Shown piece after piece: positions 10,059 to 20,865 of a DNA stretch of 64,000 bases. The notes under the pieces are model-generated. The model was not told the DNA's origin, searched no databases, and saw only the letters and a list, made by a program, of their open reading frames with translations. Numbering within the stretch: position 1 is the first letter of the stretch; each line of letters begins with the position of its first letter. The position numbers and the translations under genes are program-made. The stretch is taken from NCBI GenBank assembly GCA_015847255.1, contig JADLZK010007807.1, forward strand, positions 396,754 to 460,753. Direction: 5' to 3'. Source of the stretch: Hyparrhenia diplandra (lineage: Eukaryota; Streptophyta; Magnoliopsida; Poales; Poaceae).

Positions 10059-10224
10059 CACTCGAATCTGTGGGCCGTTGGATTCCTGTGTCTTGTGATG
10101 ATGGCGTACAAATGGCCAGGACCCGTTCCTCTCCAATGGCCAGGTTCTGGCACGTGGCCACCCATGCCATTTAAAATTGAATAGAACCGACGAACCCTGC
10201 CGACTGCAGAAGGACAACGCCAGG
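10059..10224 (+). promoter_or_regulatory. SCPL copy A upstream region, distal part of unit 2
   Basis: Repeats 9610-9775 closely, including a CACGTGG G-box-like core in gcacgtggccacccatgcc. It is cut off from the rest of the promoter (12872-13139) by the 2.6 kb insertion that follows. Its last 15 bases are the left target duplication. Confidence 0.65.
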
Positions 10225-12856
10225 GAGTATTAAAAAGTTTGGGGAGGATGTCTCCTGCTCCCGACCCACCCGACCCACCCTTCCCTGACCGTTGGCAGCG
10301 GTGCCGCCCACCGCCCGGCCGTCGAGCCCCCTCCCAGCCACCAACCTGCCCCTCCAAGCCCAGATCGGAGCTCTCCTTCGCCTGATCTACTCGTCCATGG
10401 GGCCGGACGAGACCTCTCCCGCACTCCTCGGCGGCAGCCCCTCTGAAGCGCGCCCCGTCCAGCTGCTGCCGCGCCGCCCGGCGCCTCGGGGGCAGGGCCG
10501 GGCGCTCTCTTTTCCGCCCGGGGCGCGCCTCCCGGGACTCCGCCGTGTGCGCCTGCTGCAGCGGCGGAGCCTCTGCCGCCCCGCGGCCCCTTCCTCTCTC
10601 GACCGCCGCCGCGCCGGCCGTGGGCGCGCCACCGTTCCCCCGGCGCTGGCGTGGAGGCCGCGCCGCCGTCGTCTTCATCTTGGGGCCGGCTGCTCCCGCC
10701 GGAGGTAGAGTCGGCAACCAACGCCTTTGGAGACCGGAGCTGTAAGGTCTCGGGCGGTCAACCAACATGCCCCATCACCGCCTACGGAGGTAGCCGGCCA
10801 GCAGCTCGTCGGCGGCGGTTCGCTGCACATCCCCGCCGCCCGCCATGGCGCAGCATGCCGACGCCCAGCGCCTCCATCACCGCCCACTCTCGTCGCGCAG
10901 ATGTCGAGGAGGGCGAGGTCGTGGGACGGCGACTACGCCTTCTTCACGGCTCCCACTCCTGCTGGGACCTCGCTTCGTCGCCCGCTGGTGAAGGCGTAAA
11001 CGATGCTCGTGGGGGCCTTCATGCCGCCTCCGTCGACTTCGGTGGCTGGCAGTCCGAGGCCGCCGCCCGCCATGACACCGGTAGCAGGGCCGCACTTTGG
11101 TGGCTGAGGGCCTTGTCGAAGACCTCGGCGACGACGAAGATGGGTGCGGGGATGGCAGGAAGGAGGTGCGCTCGGGCACGCGCTGCCGCCCTCCCTCCCC
11201 CCCCATGCCACTCCCTTCTCCCTGCCCCACGGTCGTCCGCGGGGGGCAAGTTCCAGCGTTGGGAGGGACCCCGACGCATACATTTTGTGATAAAGAGCTT
11301 GTCCGGCTTCCGCCCGTCCGTCAGACCTTGATGCCGCCCGCAAAGCTCTGGGAGTCACCTCCCTCCGCCGGGCGCAGTCCCGTCGGGGGCTAAGGGCGCA
11401 GAGGGGAGGGCGACTACGCCCGAGCACCTGCGGGGGAGGAGGAGACGCCGCCGGCGAGGCGCGAGCGCCCGTTGGGGCGACAGCCTCCTTTCTCGACCGG
11501 GCGACGCTGGTGCCGGGCGCGACACCGCCTTGTCCGCAACCGCACCGAGGATCCGCGCCTCTTCGTTTGGGCCCGAGGGACATGTCCCGCAGCCCAACGT
11601 TGACGCTGATGGGTTCAGGCTGTCGCGTGCGTCGTCGTCGTCGCCTCGGTCGCCCGGCCTGATCGCCGCCCGCAGCGTCGCCGCCCGTCCCGCCCGGGGC
11701 TGGTGGGGCTCGCTTCAGCGCCTAGCGCCGCGACCCCGTCGCCGCCACCGCCACTCCCGGCGTGTTGCCTTATTTGTCGGTGCTCCGCCATCGTGCGAGG
11801 AATGCACTCGTGGCGCTCCCACGGCGTGCAAGCGAGGCTCACCGCCCGCCGTCCGCGGGCCTCACCATTACAGGAAGCGGATGCCCCCTCCCCGTAGCGC
11901 GCCACACCACGCCGCCACGGACGACCAGCGTCACCGCCCACACCATCGTCGCCCACCACAAAGGAAGCTACCACCACGACCCCTGCCTACATCGACACCG
12001 ACCCGCTTGTGCTCGGGCCTTACGGGGTGTGGTACCTCCACTCCCGGGCTGACCCGATGCTCGACGAACTCACGGCCTCGGCGCCGTGCTTCATCCACCT
12101 CTTTCGTGGCGTGGAAGTGTCGACCGAGCACCCATCACCTTTGGGGGTTGCTGAGGAGTTCGACGCCTTGAGCGGGGCTGACGGACGGGGCGGCGGATCT
12201 GCGCCCCCCGGCTGTCGCCCGACCTTCGAGGAAGCCCCATCGATGCGGGATGTACTGTTGCTTCCTCGGAACCGCCTCGGTGTCTTGAAGGCGATGCTCC
12301 CACCGCCTCGCTGACCTTGGCGTCCGGCAGCAAGAGATCGAGGCCATGGTTTGTATGCCACTGGCCACGCCTCTTATCAAATCAGGACCGCGACTGCGTC
12401 GGTCACTCACCCCTGCCTCCAACCGCTCCGTGCGTCGGAGCAGGCGTATTGCAGAGCGTCCGCGGGCGGCCAATGCAACCCTCCAAGCCCAGAAGCTTCT
12501 GCTACGAAAGTTGGGCATTCCTGTTGAGCAGGATGAGACCCGACGGTCGTTGAGGAGACGAGTGAGGGCCACCTTCAAGCGTGGTTTTCCCAAACCAAAC
12601 GCCGTCGTTTCGAGCTCCTGCTAGGCGGCGTCTTAGACCCTCTGCCATGGATCTCAACACCGAGGGTGCGGAGGGGAAGCCTGACCTGGTTCGCTTGGGC
12701 TCGGTCATATGTCGCGCTTTCGCTCAAATGTAATCCTTTTATTGTATCCAGTAGATGCTAGGTCTCGGTTCGGTAATTGTGGTTACCGACTCCACTTGTT
12801 TGTTTGAACTTTATTCTGCTTAATAAAATACACGCAACGGCGTGTTCTCAAAAAAA
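10225..12856 (+). mobile_element. poly(A)-tailed non-LTR retroposon with 15 bp target duplication
   Basis: A 2,632 bp insertion flanked by aaggacaacgccagg at 10210-10224 and 12857-12871. It ends with AATAAA (12822-12827) and an A-run, the signature of target-primed reverse transcription. The body is very GC-rich, with frameshifted coding sequence. The clearest frame (12346-12624) contains RRSRRIAERPRAANATLQAQ followed by a KLGI-like motif, which resembles the C-terminal part of grass LINE ORF1-like proteins. No reverse transcriptase is present, so the element is non-autonomous or is a retroposed transcript, probably mobilised by an L1-type LINE. It splits the promoter of SCPL copy A. Confidence 0.8.
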
Positions 12857-12871
12857 AAGGACAACGCCAGG

Positions 12872-13139
12872 CAGGAACCGGCGCATATATAACTGGAACA
12901 CACGCTGATCCTTGACTAGTTAACACCCCTACGCCAGGACAATTCAGACAGACTAAAGTCAAAAGTCACGCGATGCAATAGACAAAACACGTATCCAATT
13001 TTCCTTTTGTCAATCTAATAATTTTTTAAAGGAAAAAAGTTTCCTTTTCAAAGATTTTTCACCCAACCTCACAATTAACCTACATATTCAGTTCTCTCTC
13101 TGATGGTGCAAACCATTCAGGCAAGCAAAGCTAGACGTA
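12872..13139 (+). promoter_or_regulatory. SCPL copy A proximal upstream region
   Basis: Contains a gcgcatatataac TATA-like box near 12884 and the leader shared with unit 1 and copy C (aaggaaaaaagtttcc, then caagcaaagctagac) just before the ATG at 13140. Confidence 0.55.
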
Positions 13140-15058
13140 ATGCCAATGGCAGCTCCTCTCCCAGTTTCCTTCCTCGTGGTCATCCTCGCCACCGCGGCCT
13201 CAGCAGCAGGCTCGGCGGCCACCATATTCCCCAGAGAAGCCCTCCCAACCAAGTCCGGCTACCTCCCGATCCCCGTGGCCAACGCGCATCTCTCTACTAC
13301 GCCTTCTACGAGGCCAGCGACCCAGTGACCCCGCCGGCCTCCACGCCGCTGCTCGTCTGGCTCGAGGGCGGTCCCGGTTTATCCTCCTTCGCCAGCAACT
13401 TCTTCCAAATCGGCCCCTACGTCTTCTCCGTCGCCGGTAGCAGCTCCAACACCTCCTCCTCCGCGTTCCCCTTGTCGCCCAACCCCTATGCGTGAAACCG
13501 CCGGTTCGGCCTCCTCTTCCTCGAGAGCCCGCTCGGCACGGGCTACAGCACGGCGCCATCGCCCTCGTCCATACCCACATCCCAGCCCGTCGTCGCGGAG
13601 CACGTCCTCGCCCAGCGCTACAGTTCTTCCTCTCAGTTCAACAGCCGGATGGCAGCAGCACCTTCCGTGCCGCCCGCTCTTCCTCACCGGGAGAGCTACG
13701 GCGGCAAGACCATCCCCACGGCGGCGCACTCATCCTTGCCACTAACCCGGCGCTTCGAGCAGCAGCGGATCAACCTGTGCAGCGCGGGCCATCGGCAGCG
13801 GCCCCGTGCACCGGTGTGGCGCATGTGACCCACGCCGCGCCGGCGTGCTCACTTCATGGGCCTCATCGGCATGAAGCGGAGGCCATGCAGGCGAGGCAGG
13901 GCGCTGGCCGTCGCGGAGCGGTGGGACGCGGCACGGACGCGTGGTACTGCGTGCTGTCATGGCTGCGCGCGCGCCACGGGCTCCAGCGTCGCTGTTCGGC
14001 GTGGCGGTGCCGGACACGTCGCTGGTGTCCCAGCTTCGCCCGGCGCCCGCGGAGTTCATGGACGACGCCGAGGTGGGGCGGTGTTTGGCGCCGAGGCGAC
14101 GAGCCGTCGTGGGAGCTCGTCAGCAACGCGGTCATGGCGGCGATGCACGACGACGTGATGAAGAGCGCCAAGAGGGAGGTGGAGGCGCTGCTGCGGGGGC
14201 AGCCGGGCGCCGCCGTCGTCGTCGTCCACACGCGTGCTCCTGTAATGAGGGAATCCGTGATGCCCAGGTCGGGGTGGTGTCCGTGGAGGCGTGGCTGCGG
14301 GAGCTGGACTGGGGACGGGCTCGCCCGGCGTTCAGGGCGCCCCGTCGCGAATGCCCTCGTAGAGCAGCACGCGCGTGGGCGCCGCCGGCCCTCGCAGCAG
14401 CGCCTCCCGTCCGGCTTGGCGCTCTTCATCCCATCGTCGTGCAGCGCCCGCCCACGGCGGGCTGTTGAGCACCCACGGCGCGTCGCCGCCCGGCGCCGTG
14501 CTCGCCCTATGACCCGGCCGTACCTAGGCCGTGCTTTTTCCGGTCCATGCAGGCGGGCGGCGGCGCTGGCTGCAGCGTAGCGGTGGGAGGAGGCGACGGA
14601 CGCGTGGTACCGCGTGCTGGCGTGGCTGCGCAACGCCACGGGCTCAGCGTCGCTGTTCGACGTGGCGCTGCACGACGGCGTGATGAAGAGCGCCAAGAGG
14701 GAGGTGGAGGCGCTGCTGTGGGAGCTGGACTGGGGCGGGCTCCTGTGCGAGGGAATCCGTGATGCGCAGGTCGGGGCGGTGTCCGTGGAGGCGTGGCTGC
14801 GGGAGCTGGACTGGGGCGGGCTCGCCAGCGCCAGGACGCCCGGCCCCAGCGCCATGTGGTGGCAAAAGCGGCGGCGGCGCCGGACAGCATGAAGGGAGGC
14901 TCGCCGGGTACGTGCAGAAGCATGGCGCCCTCGTGCACGTCGCCGTGTACGCGGCCGGGCACTTTGTGCCAGCGGTGCACGGCCGGGCGGCGCAGGAGAT
15001 GATCGAGAACTGGGTGTTCGACAAGGACTTGTTCAGCAGAGACGGCGCGGCAGCGTAA
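13140..15058 (+). pseudogene. SCPL copy A: serine carboxypeptidase-like (SCPL50-type) pseudogene
   Basis: SCPL proteins are secreted or vacuolar S10-family hydrolases or acyltransferases with a Ser-Asp-His triad. This copy starts with a plausible signal peptide (MPMAAPLPVSFLVVILATA), then FPREALPTKSGYLPIPVA. In another frame come YYAFYEASDPVTPPASTPLL and the oxyanion-hole segment WLEGGPG. A TGA replaces the expected Trp codon at 13494-13496. One base is missing just before the catalytic Ser codon (AGC near 13694). The C-terminal frame 14759-15058 still reads AGYVQKHGALVHVAVYAAGH, with the catalytic His, and ends AQEMIENWVFDKDLF plus stop. The 3' half is rearranged: one part is inverted (14343-14455) and a neighbouring part is repeated (14545-14820). 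With a stop, several frameshifts and rearrangements it cannot encode an enzyme. Confidence 0.85.
14130..14455 (+). repeat. fold-back inverted repeat inside SCPL copy A
   Basis: Bases 14343-14455 (from tcgcgaatgccctcgtagag to the reverse of gatgcacgacgac) are an inverted copy of 14130-14262, the segment reading MHDDVMKSAKREVEALL through the catalytic-Asp region. The loop between the arms is about 80 bp. The antisense arm also matches the plus-strand sequence of minus-oriented copy B at 18344-18470. Confidence 0.75.
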
Positions 15059-15410
15059 AGCAATACGATGCTTCTTTTAGGCGTGCGAGGAGAGGCCATG
15101 ACGTGGTCATGTTAGCAAACGTGCCCGTGCCCCGTGCGTTGCAATTGAAGGGTAATAAAAATTTTTTTTCTTTTTTGTTATTGTTATGTATAGTAAATAA
15201 TAAAGCCAGTTGAGTAATAAAAAAAATATGACCTAAATAATATTAAGAAACACAAAAAATGATTAAAATGTGTCAAAAGGCCAAGCACTCGCTCAAAACA
15301 GGTCCAGTTAAAATAAACATTTAACGTTTAATTAAGTTATTTGAAAAAAATAAGTTTTACGATATTAAATGAGAATAATAAAAGATAAATTATAAAATGT
15401 ACTTTTAATA
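15059..15410 (+). other. AT-rich 3' flank shared by SCPL copies
   Basis: The stretch with acacaaaaaatgattaaaa, then tgtcaaaaggcc and cactcgct, recurs after copy C (about 51470-51630) and, inverted, beyond the 3' end of copy B (about 17800-17900). The duplicated unit therefore included the 3' flank. No gene is seen. Confidence 0.6.
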
Positions 15411-15650
15411 CACTACTACACAAATAATTTTAGGAGGCTGCGCGCAAATATCAACGAAGATGGGCGCAAAATTCAACCGGCGCCTAAAATGCCAAGCCAT
15501 TAGCGGCCATTAGCGGAGGCGGTTATTTTCATTTACGGTCACGTTTGTCCACCCTGTAAATTCGATTTACAAAGGCGGGTGCCTTAAGACAACGGTCTTC
15601 AAAAATAGCCTAGTTTCGTAGGCAGTCGTCTTAAAGTGCCATGCTGAGTC
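15411..15650 (+). mobile_element. CACTA-type transposon end fragment
   Basis: Begins cactactacacaaataattt, the CACTA terminal motif, followed by subterminal segments of the gcggaggcgg and aaaggcgggtgcc kind typical of grass CACTA elements. No matching opposite terminus or transposase is visible nearby, so it is a truncated end. Confidence 0.55.
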
Positions 15651-16294
15651 CTGGTGACCTCATCGCTTGTACCTGAGTGCCTGAGCCTGCACACGCGCAA
15701 TCCTGAACAAAAGCACGGGGGCACGCGGCCCAAAGACGGAGCCCGTTTTTCGGCCCGGCCCAAAAGCTACCGTGCTTTCGGGCCGTCCGGTGCCGGTGTG
15801 GGCCATGCCCGAGCCAACCCAAGGCAAGCGGGCCAGCTCGGCACAGCCCGGTCCAAGTCATCTCCTAAAAAAAAACAGCCAGCTATCTAATGAAAAAATG
15901 GAAAGAACAGTCCATCGGGCCACCAGCCAATCAACTATCTCCTCAAAAATAGAAAAAACATCCCACAGGACAAATAGCCCACCAGGCCACCGGCCCACCA
16001 ACACACAAAAATTGAAAAAAACCACTGTTGGGCGTGTTTTTTGGGCGGCTCGGCGCATGGGCGACCCCGGCACGAACGATCTGGTCGCGCGGCCCGATGT
16101 CCCGTGGGCCGACCAGGCCCGTGCCCCATTGGGCGCCCTTGGCGCGGGCCGGGCCGGCCGCCCGGGCTGGCCCGATGCACTTGTATACACACGCCGCGTC
16201 GTGAAGGGGCAAATCTAGGTTCCTCACGCGGTTGAGTCCGCTTGTCTCAAATTAAGCAGAAATAAGCTACTTTTTATAACTTCATCCCATCCGA
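15651..16294. repeat. unclassified repeat rich in ggcccg
   Basis: Contains many cggcccggccc and gggccgg runs separated by A-rich spacers. Open frames on both strands are compositional. I cannot place it in a family. Confidence 0.35.
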
Positions 16295-17703
16295 CTCTAC
16301 TAGACACAACACTCGACAAAGGCCTGCGCCCGAGTGCCGCGACTCGGCAAAGGATAGTCGGCAAAAAAATAATTCGACAAAAGCTCTTTGCTGACAACAT
16401 TTTTTTAGGCACTTTCGGCAAAGCCTTTTTCGGCACTTGCTGAGTGCCACAGTGGCATTTGGCAAAAAAAAAGCACTCAGCAAAGAAAAAATCAAAGACC
16501 CCAAAACATTGCAAAAAAAAAATCTTTCAAGAGAGGCCACCACTAGCCCCTCCCAGCGCAACAATCTTTTTTTTTTTTTCATTGATTTTTGCTAAACATG
16601 CAGCCCCACTAGCCACTCCCAGCGCAACAACCTTTTTTTATTGATTTTGCTAAACATGCAGGCACCGGACGTTGAACCCACGACCTCCCACACGGAAGTG
16701 TTTCACCCTACCAGTGCACTACTCCATCAATTGTACTTAGATTCCGTTTGATTCCTCAAATATTGTCCTAAATGAGTGCAAATTGTTTATTTGAGGCCCT
16801 AAACGAATTCAAACCAAAAGTTGTCAACTACAAAGTTTCATAATTTTACGACATCTACAATTTTTATTTAGGAAGTTTTTCCATCCGAGATCGTTTGAAA
16901 AATTCAAATTTTTAAATTTGAGAGATTCAAACGTAGTTTTGCATGATAAGATGATTTCAAATCAAAACGTTGTCAACTACAAAGTTTCATAACTTTTCGA
17001 AGTTCTACAATTTCATTTAGGATGTTTTTTTCCATTTGAGGTCGTTTGAAAAATTCAAATTTTTAAATTTTCAAATTTAAACGTCATTTTTGCATGACAA
17101 TATGATTTTAAATTAAAATGTTGCCAACTACAAAATTTCATAACTTCTCAAGATCTATAAAGCTTATTTGGGTCATTTGTTCATCCGACATAGTGGTAGT
17201 TATAATTTTCAAAAATCTTATATATCTCTTTTCTAGTTTCATGAAACCAACATGAGAGATGAAAGATGTACATTTTATGAACAACATTATAATCGCTTTG
17301 ACAAATGAAGAAATGACCAAAATAAACTTCTTGATAAGTTATACAGCTTTGTAGTTCAAAATTTTTTCATTTGAGCATATTTACGGCCTCAAAAACTGCT
17401 TCGGAAAATGATTTGCCGAGGGCCAACAAAAATGCACTCGGCAAGAGTGCCTTTGTCCGCACTTTCGGCAAAGATACATTTTGCCGAGTGCCGAAAAACG
17501 ACACTTCGACAAAATACATCTTTGGTGAGTGCCACTCGGCAAAAAACATCTTTATCAAATGCCGAGAAAAAAGGTACTTTCGACAAAATCCATCTTTGTT
17601 GAGTGCCCAGAATTGGCCCTTGCAAAATATGTCTTTGCCAAGTGCGGGGAAAAGGCACTCGGCAAAGCCTTGGCCACTCAGCAAAGATCCGGATTCGGTA
17701 GTA
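16295..17703. mobile_element. non-autonomous CACTA element with TTTGCCGAGTGCC subterminal repeats
   Basis: The left part (about 16295-16500) and right part (about 17395-17703) are packed with copies of actcggcaaag and tttgccgagtgcc in both orientations, the subterminal arrays of a common grass CACTA group. The ends ctctactagacacaac and ggattcggtagta are near-forms of the CACTA terminus. The middle has repeated gttgtcaactacaaagtttc segments but no transposase. It lies between SCPL copies A and B. Confidence 0.65.
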
Positions 17704-18055
17704 CCGTCCCTTTGTTTAAAAAACAGTTTTTAGAAAAAAAAAAAGTAACAGCACATGAAGTTATTGATGAGATGTACCAAACGAGGCCTTAATATCGGCA
17801 TGTTTGTAGCGAGTGCCTGTCCTTTGACACATTTCTGTCATTTTTTTTTGTGTTTCTTACATACTATTTATTATTTTTGAATATTCAATAAGTTTTATTG
17901 AATATATTATACATAATACAAAAAAGAAACTCTTTAGCATACATCACGAAATTGAATAAGCTAGAGTGACGTAGACGTGCGATAGTCGTCTATGTGCCCG
18001 GCCGCGTGTCCTAGCACGTACGAGGGCACCACGACACCACGCATCACAAATCATT
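17704..18055 (-). other. 3' flank of SCPL copy B
   Basis: AT-rich. Read on the minus strand, 17800-17900 matches the flank downstream of copies A and C (tgacagaaatgtgtcaaagg). No gene. Confidence 0.5.
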
Positions 18056-19478
18056 CTACGCCGCTGCACCGAACAGGCCTTTGTCGAACACCCAGTCCTC
18101 GATCATCTCCTGCGCCACCCTTGGCTGCGCCCGCCGGCACCAAGTGCCCGGCCCCGTACACAACCACATGCACGAGCGCGCCATGTTTCTGCACATACCC
18201 GGCGAGCTCCTGCGCTTGTCCGGCGGCGCTAGTATTTCCGATCCGCCACACACGACGCGTGGAGCGTCCTGGAACGCGGCGAGCCCGTCCCAGTCCAGCT
18301 CCCTCAGCCACGCCTCCACAGACACCACCCCATCCTGCGCGTCGCGAATGCCCTCATAGAGCAGCACGCGCGTGGACGCCGCCGGGCGCCCTCGCAGCAG
18401 CGCCTCCACCTCCGTCTTGGCGCTCCTCATCGCATCGTCGTGCAGCGCCGCCGCCACGGCCGGGCTGTTCAGCACCCACGGCGGCGCGTCGCCCCGACGC
18501 CCGAGCTCCGCCCGCACCTCCGCGCTGTTCATCAATTCCTCGAACCTGGCGGCGAGCGGGCCTGCAGCTCCAGCGGCGCGTCCACCGCCACGTCGAAGAG
18601 AGCGACAGCCCCGTGGCGTTTCTCAGCCATGACAGCACGCGGTCGCGGGCGTCCGCCCGCGCGTCGCGCCACCGCTCCGCGACGGCCAGCGCCGCCGCCT
18701 CCGCCGCATCGCCCGGCTTCACGCCTCTGCTTCGCGTTGATGAGGCCCGCGGTAGAGAACGTCGGCGTCGCGTAGCCACCTGCGCCACGGGGTGCACCAG
18801 TCCGTTTCCGATGGCCACGCCGTGCAGGTTGATCCTCTGGTGTTGGGGGAGTGTCGGGTTGGTGGCCAGGATGAGCGCGCCGACCGTGGGGATGGTCTTG
18901 CCGGCATAGCTCTCGCCGGTGAGGAAGAGCGGCCGGCCGCGGACGGTGCCACCAGGACCCGGCTGTGCGGACAGAAAGGACTGGAGTGCGGCGACGACGT
19001 GCTGTGCGACAACGAGCTGGGACGTGGGGATGTCGGAGGGGGACGGCGCTGCGCTGTAGCCCGTGCCGAGCGGGCTGTCGAGGAAGAGGAGCCCGAAGCG
19101 GCGGTTCCACGCGTAGGGGTTGGGCGACAGCAGGAACGCAAGAGAGGAGGAGGTGTTGGAGTTCGAGCTGCTGCCGGCGACGGAGAAGACGTAGGGGCCG
19201 ATCTGGAACAAGTTGCTGGCAAAGGAGGAGGAGCCTGGGCCGCCCTCGAGCCAGACGAGGAGCGGCGTGGAGGCCGGCGGGGTCACCGGGTCGGTGGCCT
19301 CGTAGAAGGCGTAGTAGTAGAGAGGCGTTGGCCACTGATGGGATCGGGAGGTAGCCCGACTTGGTTGGCAGGGCTTCTCTGGGGAATATGCTGGCCGAGC
19401 CTGCAGAGGTGTTTGGTGGCGGCGGCGAGGAGGGATGACGACGAGGAGGGGAACAGGAGCTGCAGCTGCCATTGCCAT
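18056..19478 (-). pseudogene. SCPL copy B: serine carboxypeptidase-like (SCPL50-type), best preserved copy but frameshifted
   Basis: At about 1,423 bp this has the normal length of an intronless SCPL gene. The minus strand starts MAMAAAAPVPLLVVIP, with FPREALPTKSGYLPIP in a second frame. A long open stretch then runs from YYYAFYEATDPVTPP through WLEGGPGSSSFASNLFQIGP and the catalytic GESYAGKTIP (Ser codon complementary to 18909-18911) to HGVAIGNGLVHP. Later frames carry LLYEGIRDAQDGVVSVEAWL (catalytic Asp region), VVVYGAGHLVPA (catalytic His) and AQEMIEDWVFDKGLF before the stop. At least four frame changes are needed, near 19430, 19320, 18780 and in the last 300 bp. All triad regions survive as sequence. 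It is therefore a pseudogene, or a real gene misread at GC-rich sites. It lies opposite to copy A across about 3 kb. Confidence 0.82.
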
Positions 19479-19660
19479 TGTCTGGCTGTGTGCTTGGACC
19501 AACTGTAGCTTTGCAAGAGCAGAGCGCCCAGAATATATATATAACATATATAGGTGGTTGTGTGTTGGCCCAAATGCAAAGAAAATTGTCTACGCGTCAT
19601 GCCCGGGACGATTAGTCTTTAACATGGGAGTTTACTGTGTTTCTTATCTCAATTAGTTTC
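19479..19660 (-). promoter_or_regulatory. promoter region of SCPL copy B
   Basis: An alternating AT block at 19530-19551 gives a TATA box on the minus strand about 50-70 bp upstream of the ATG at 19478. It differs from the CACGTGG-containing promoter of copies A and C. Confidence 0.5.
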
Positions 19661-19867
19661 CTGCAGTCTTCCATGGTTCCATCTTTCGATAACCTGGCAC
19701 ATGCGTAGTCGTTGAGTGCAGTGCAAGCAACAGCCGTCAGACACGGAGTGGCAGTGGCGAACAAACTGTCACACATTCGAATGAGACTCCTCCATGTGGG
19801 CTCAGCGGTCTGGCCGGAGCCCAGGACCCGCCCCCTGGCACACCTTGAGGAAAAGAAGTTGAGTTTT

Positions 19868-20800
19868 TTTTTCGTTTTTTTGAAACACATACCTGTATTA
19901 CTGGATAAGAAACGTACAGATACACATACAAGTACAGATACGCTAGAGGATACACAGCTGTCCAGCCATTTTGCACAAAAGCCCCTCACAAAAGAGAAAA
20001 TTACAAAGAAATCCAAGGACCCTGTGCAACCCGCCACAGATCTCCAGCAACCGCCGCTGACGGAGCACCGCCAGCCGCCGCCGTCGAGGAAGAAGCCATG
20101 GCCACCACTCCAAATCCGGGGGAGCTTCATCGCACCAACGCTTTGAAGAAGGCCGTAGCAGACGAACAGCGTCAAGGACGAGATAAAGTCACCGTAGGTG
20201 ACCTGTCTGGCAGCCCCGGGGACGCACCCGAGCACCCTCGGACCTGGATCGAGAGGACTCGCCCGTCGGACGAATGAAGCCGCCGCGGAAAAGTCGAGCC
20301 TCCACTCCTCTCCGACCATCCGCATAACCCAAAGCTTCCTCTATATCCTCACACCCGGTGGCGTGAAACGCACCTCATCGGATCGATGCGCCGCCCGCCA
20401 AGGACTCCTACACGAGAGATCCCCACGGGGAACCCCTCCTCCACGGGCTCGCGGTCGCCGAGCCGGAGCTGGCGCCGGCCAGGCGAGGAAGAGACCGAGA
20501 GGACTTATTCCGCGGCGACATCGCCGCCATCGCCTCGGACGCCGCCGCCGGGACACCAAACCCTAGAAGACCTAGTACCTACTCTACACCGCCGGTCGAA
20601 GATGCACCGTTCCCCCACATCCGAGGGGCCGAAGGCCACCGGAGGCGGAGGGGAGCGGCGATTTCGCCGGCGGGAGAGACCGAGCCGCCCTCTTTTCGCT
20701 CCTCTCAAGCGTAGCGGGGAGGTTTCGAGAAAGAGGGAGAGAAGTCGCCATGCACCTCCACCCGCCCTAGTAGTGTCACCCAAACTAGACCCTTCCGAGC
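19868..20800 (-). mobile_element. probable poly(A)-tailed retroposon
   Basis: On the minus strand a GC-rich leader (about 20800-20350) passes into less GC-rich sequence with ttctttgtaattttctc, then ends at 19862-19885 in A-runs separated by a single cg. The composition gradient and tail suggest a truncated or non-autonomous LINE-like retroposon, but I see no clear target duplication or conserved protein. A 237-codon minus frame here has no recognisable domain. Confidence 0.4.
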
Positions 20801-20865
20801 AAGGATGTGACATGTAGTATCGGAGAACATAATGATACGATGAATACATCCACGATGGTCTCTAA

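Noticed and set aside
10651..11583. Overlapping 120-226 codon ORFs on both strands
   Set aside because: They lie in the very GC-rich retroposon body, where all frames stay open. Only the 12346-12624 motif has any family resemblance.
13863..14855. 330-codon minus-strand ORF over SCPL copy A
   Set aside because: Its sequence is the antisense of SCPL in shifting frames plus the inverted segment; GC-rich sequence keeps several frames open. It has no domain of its own.
19612..20325. 237-codon minus ORF upstream of SCPL copy B
   Set aside because: It mixes compositional frames across a retroposon tail and flank, has no recognisable domain, and runs through A/T homopolymers.
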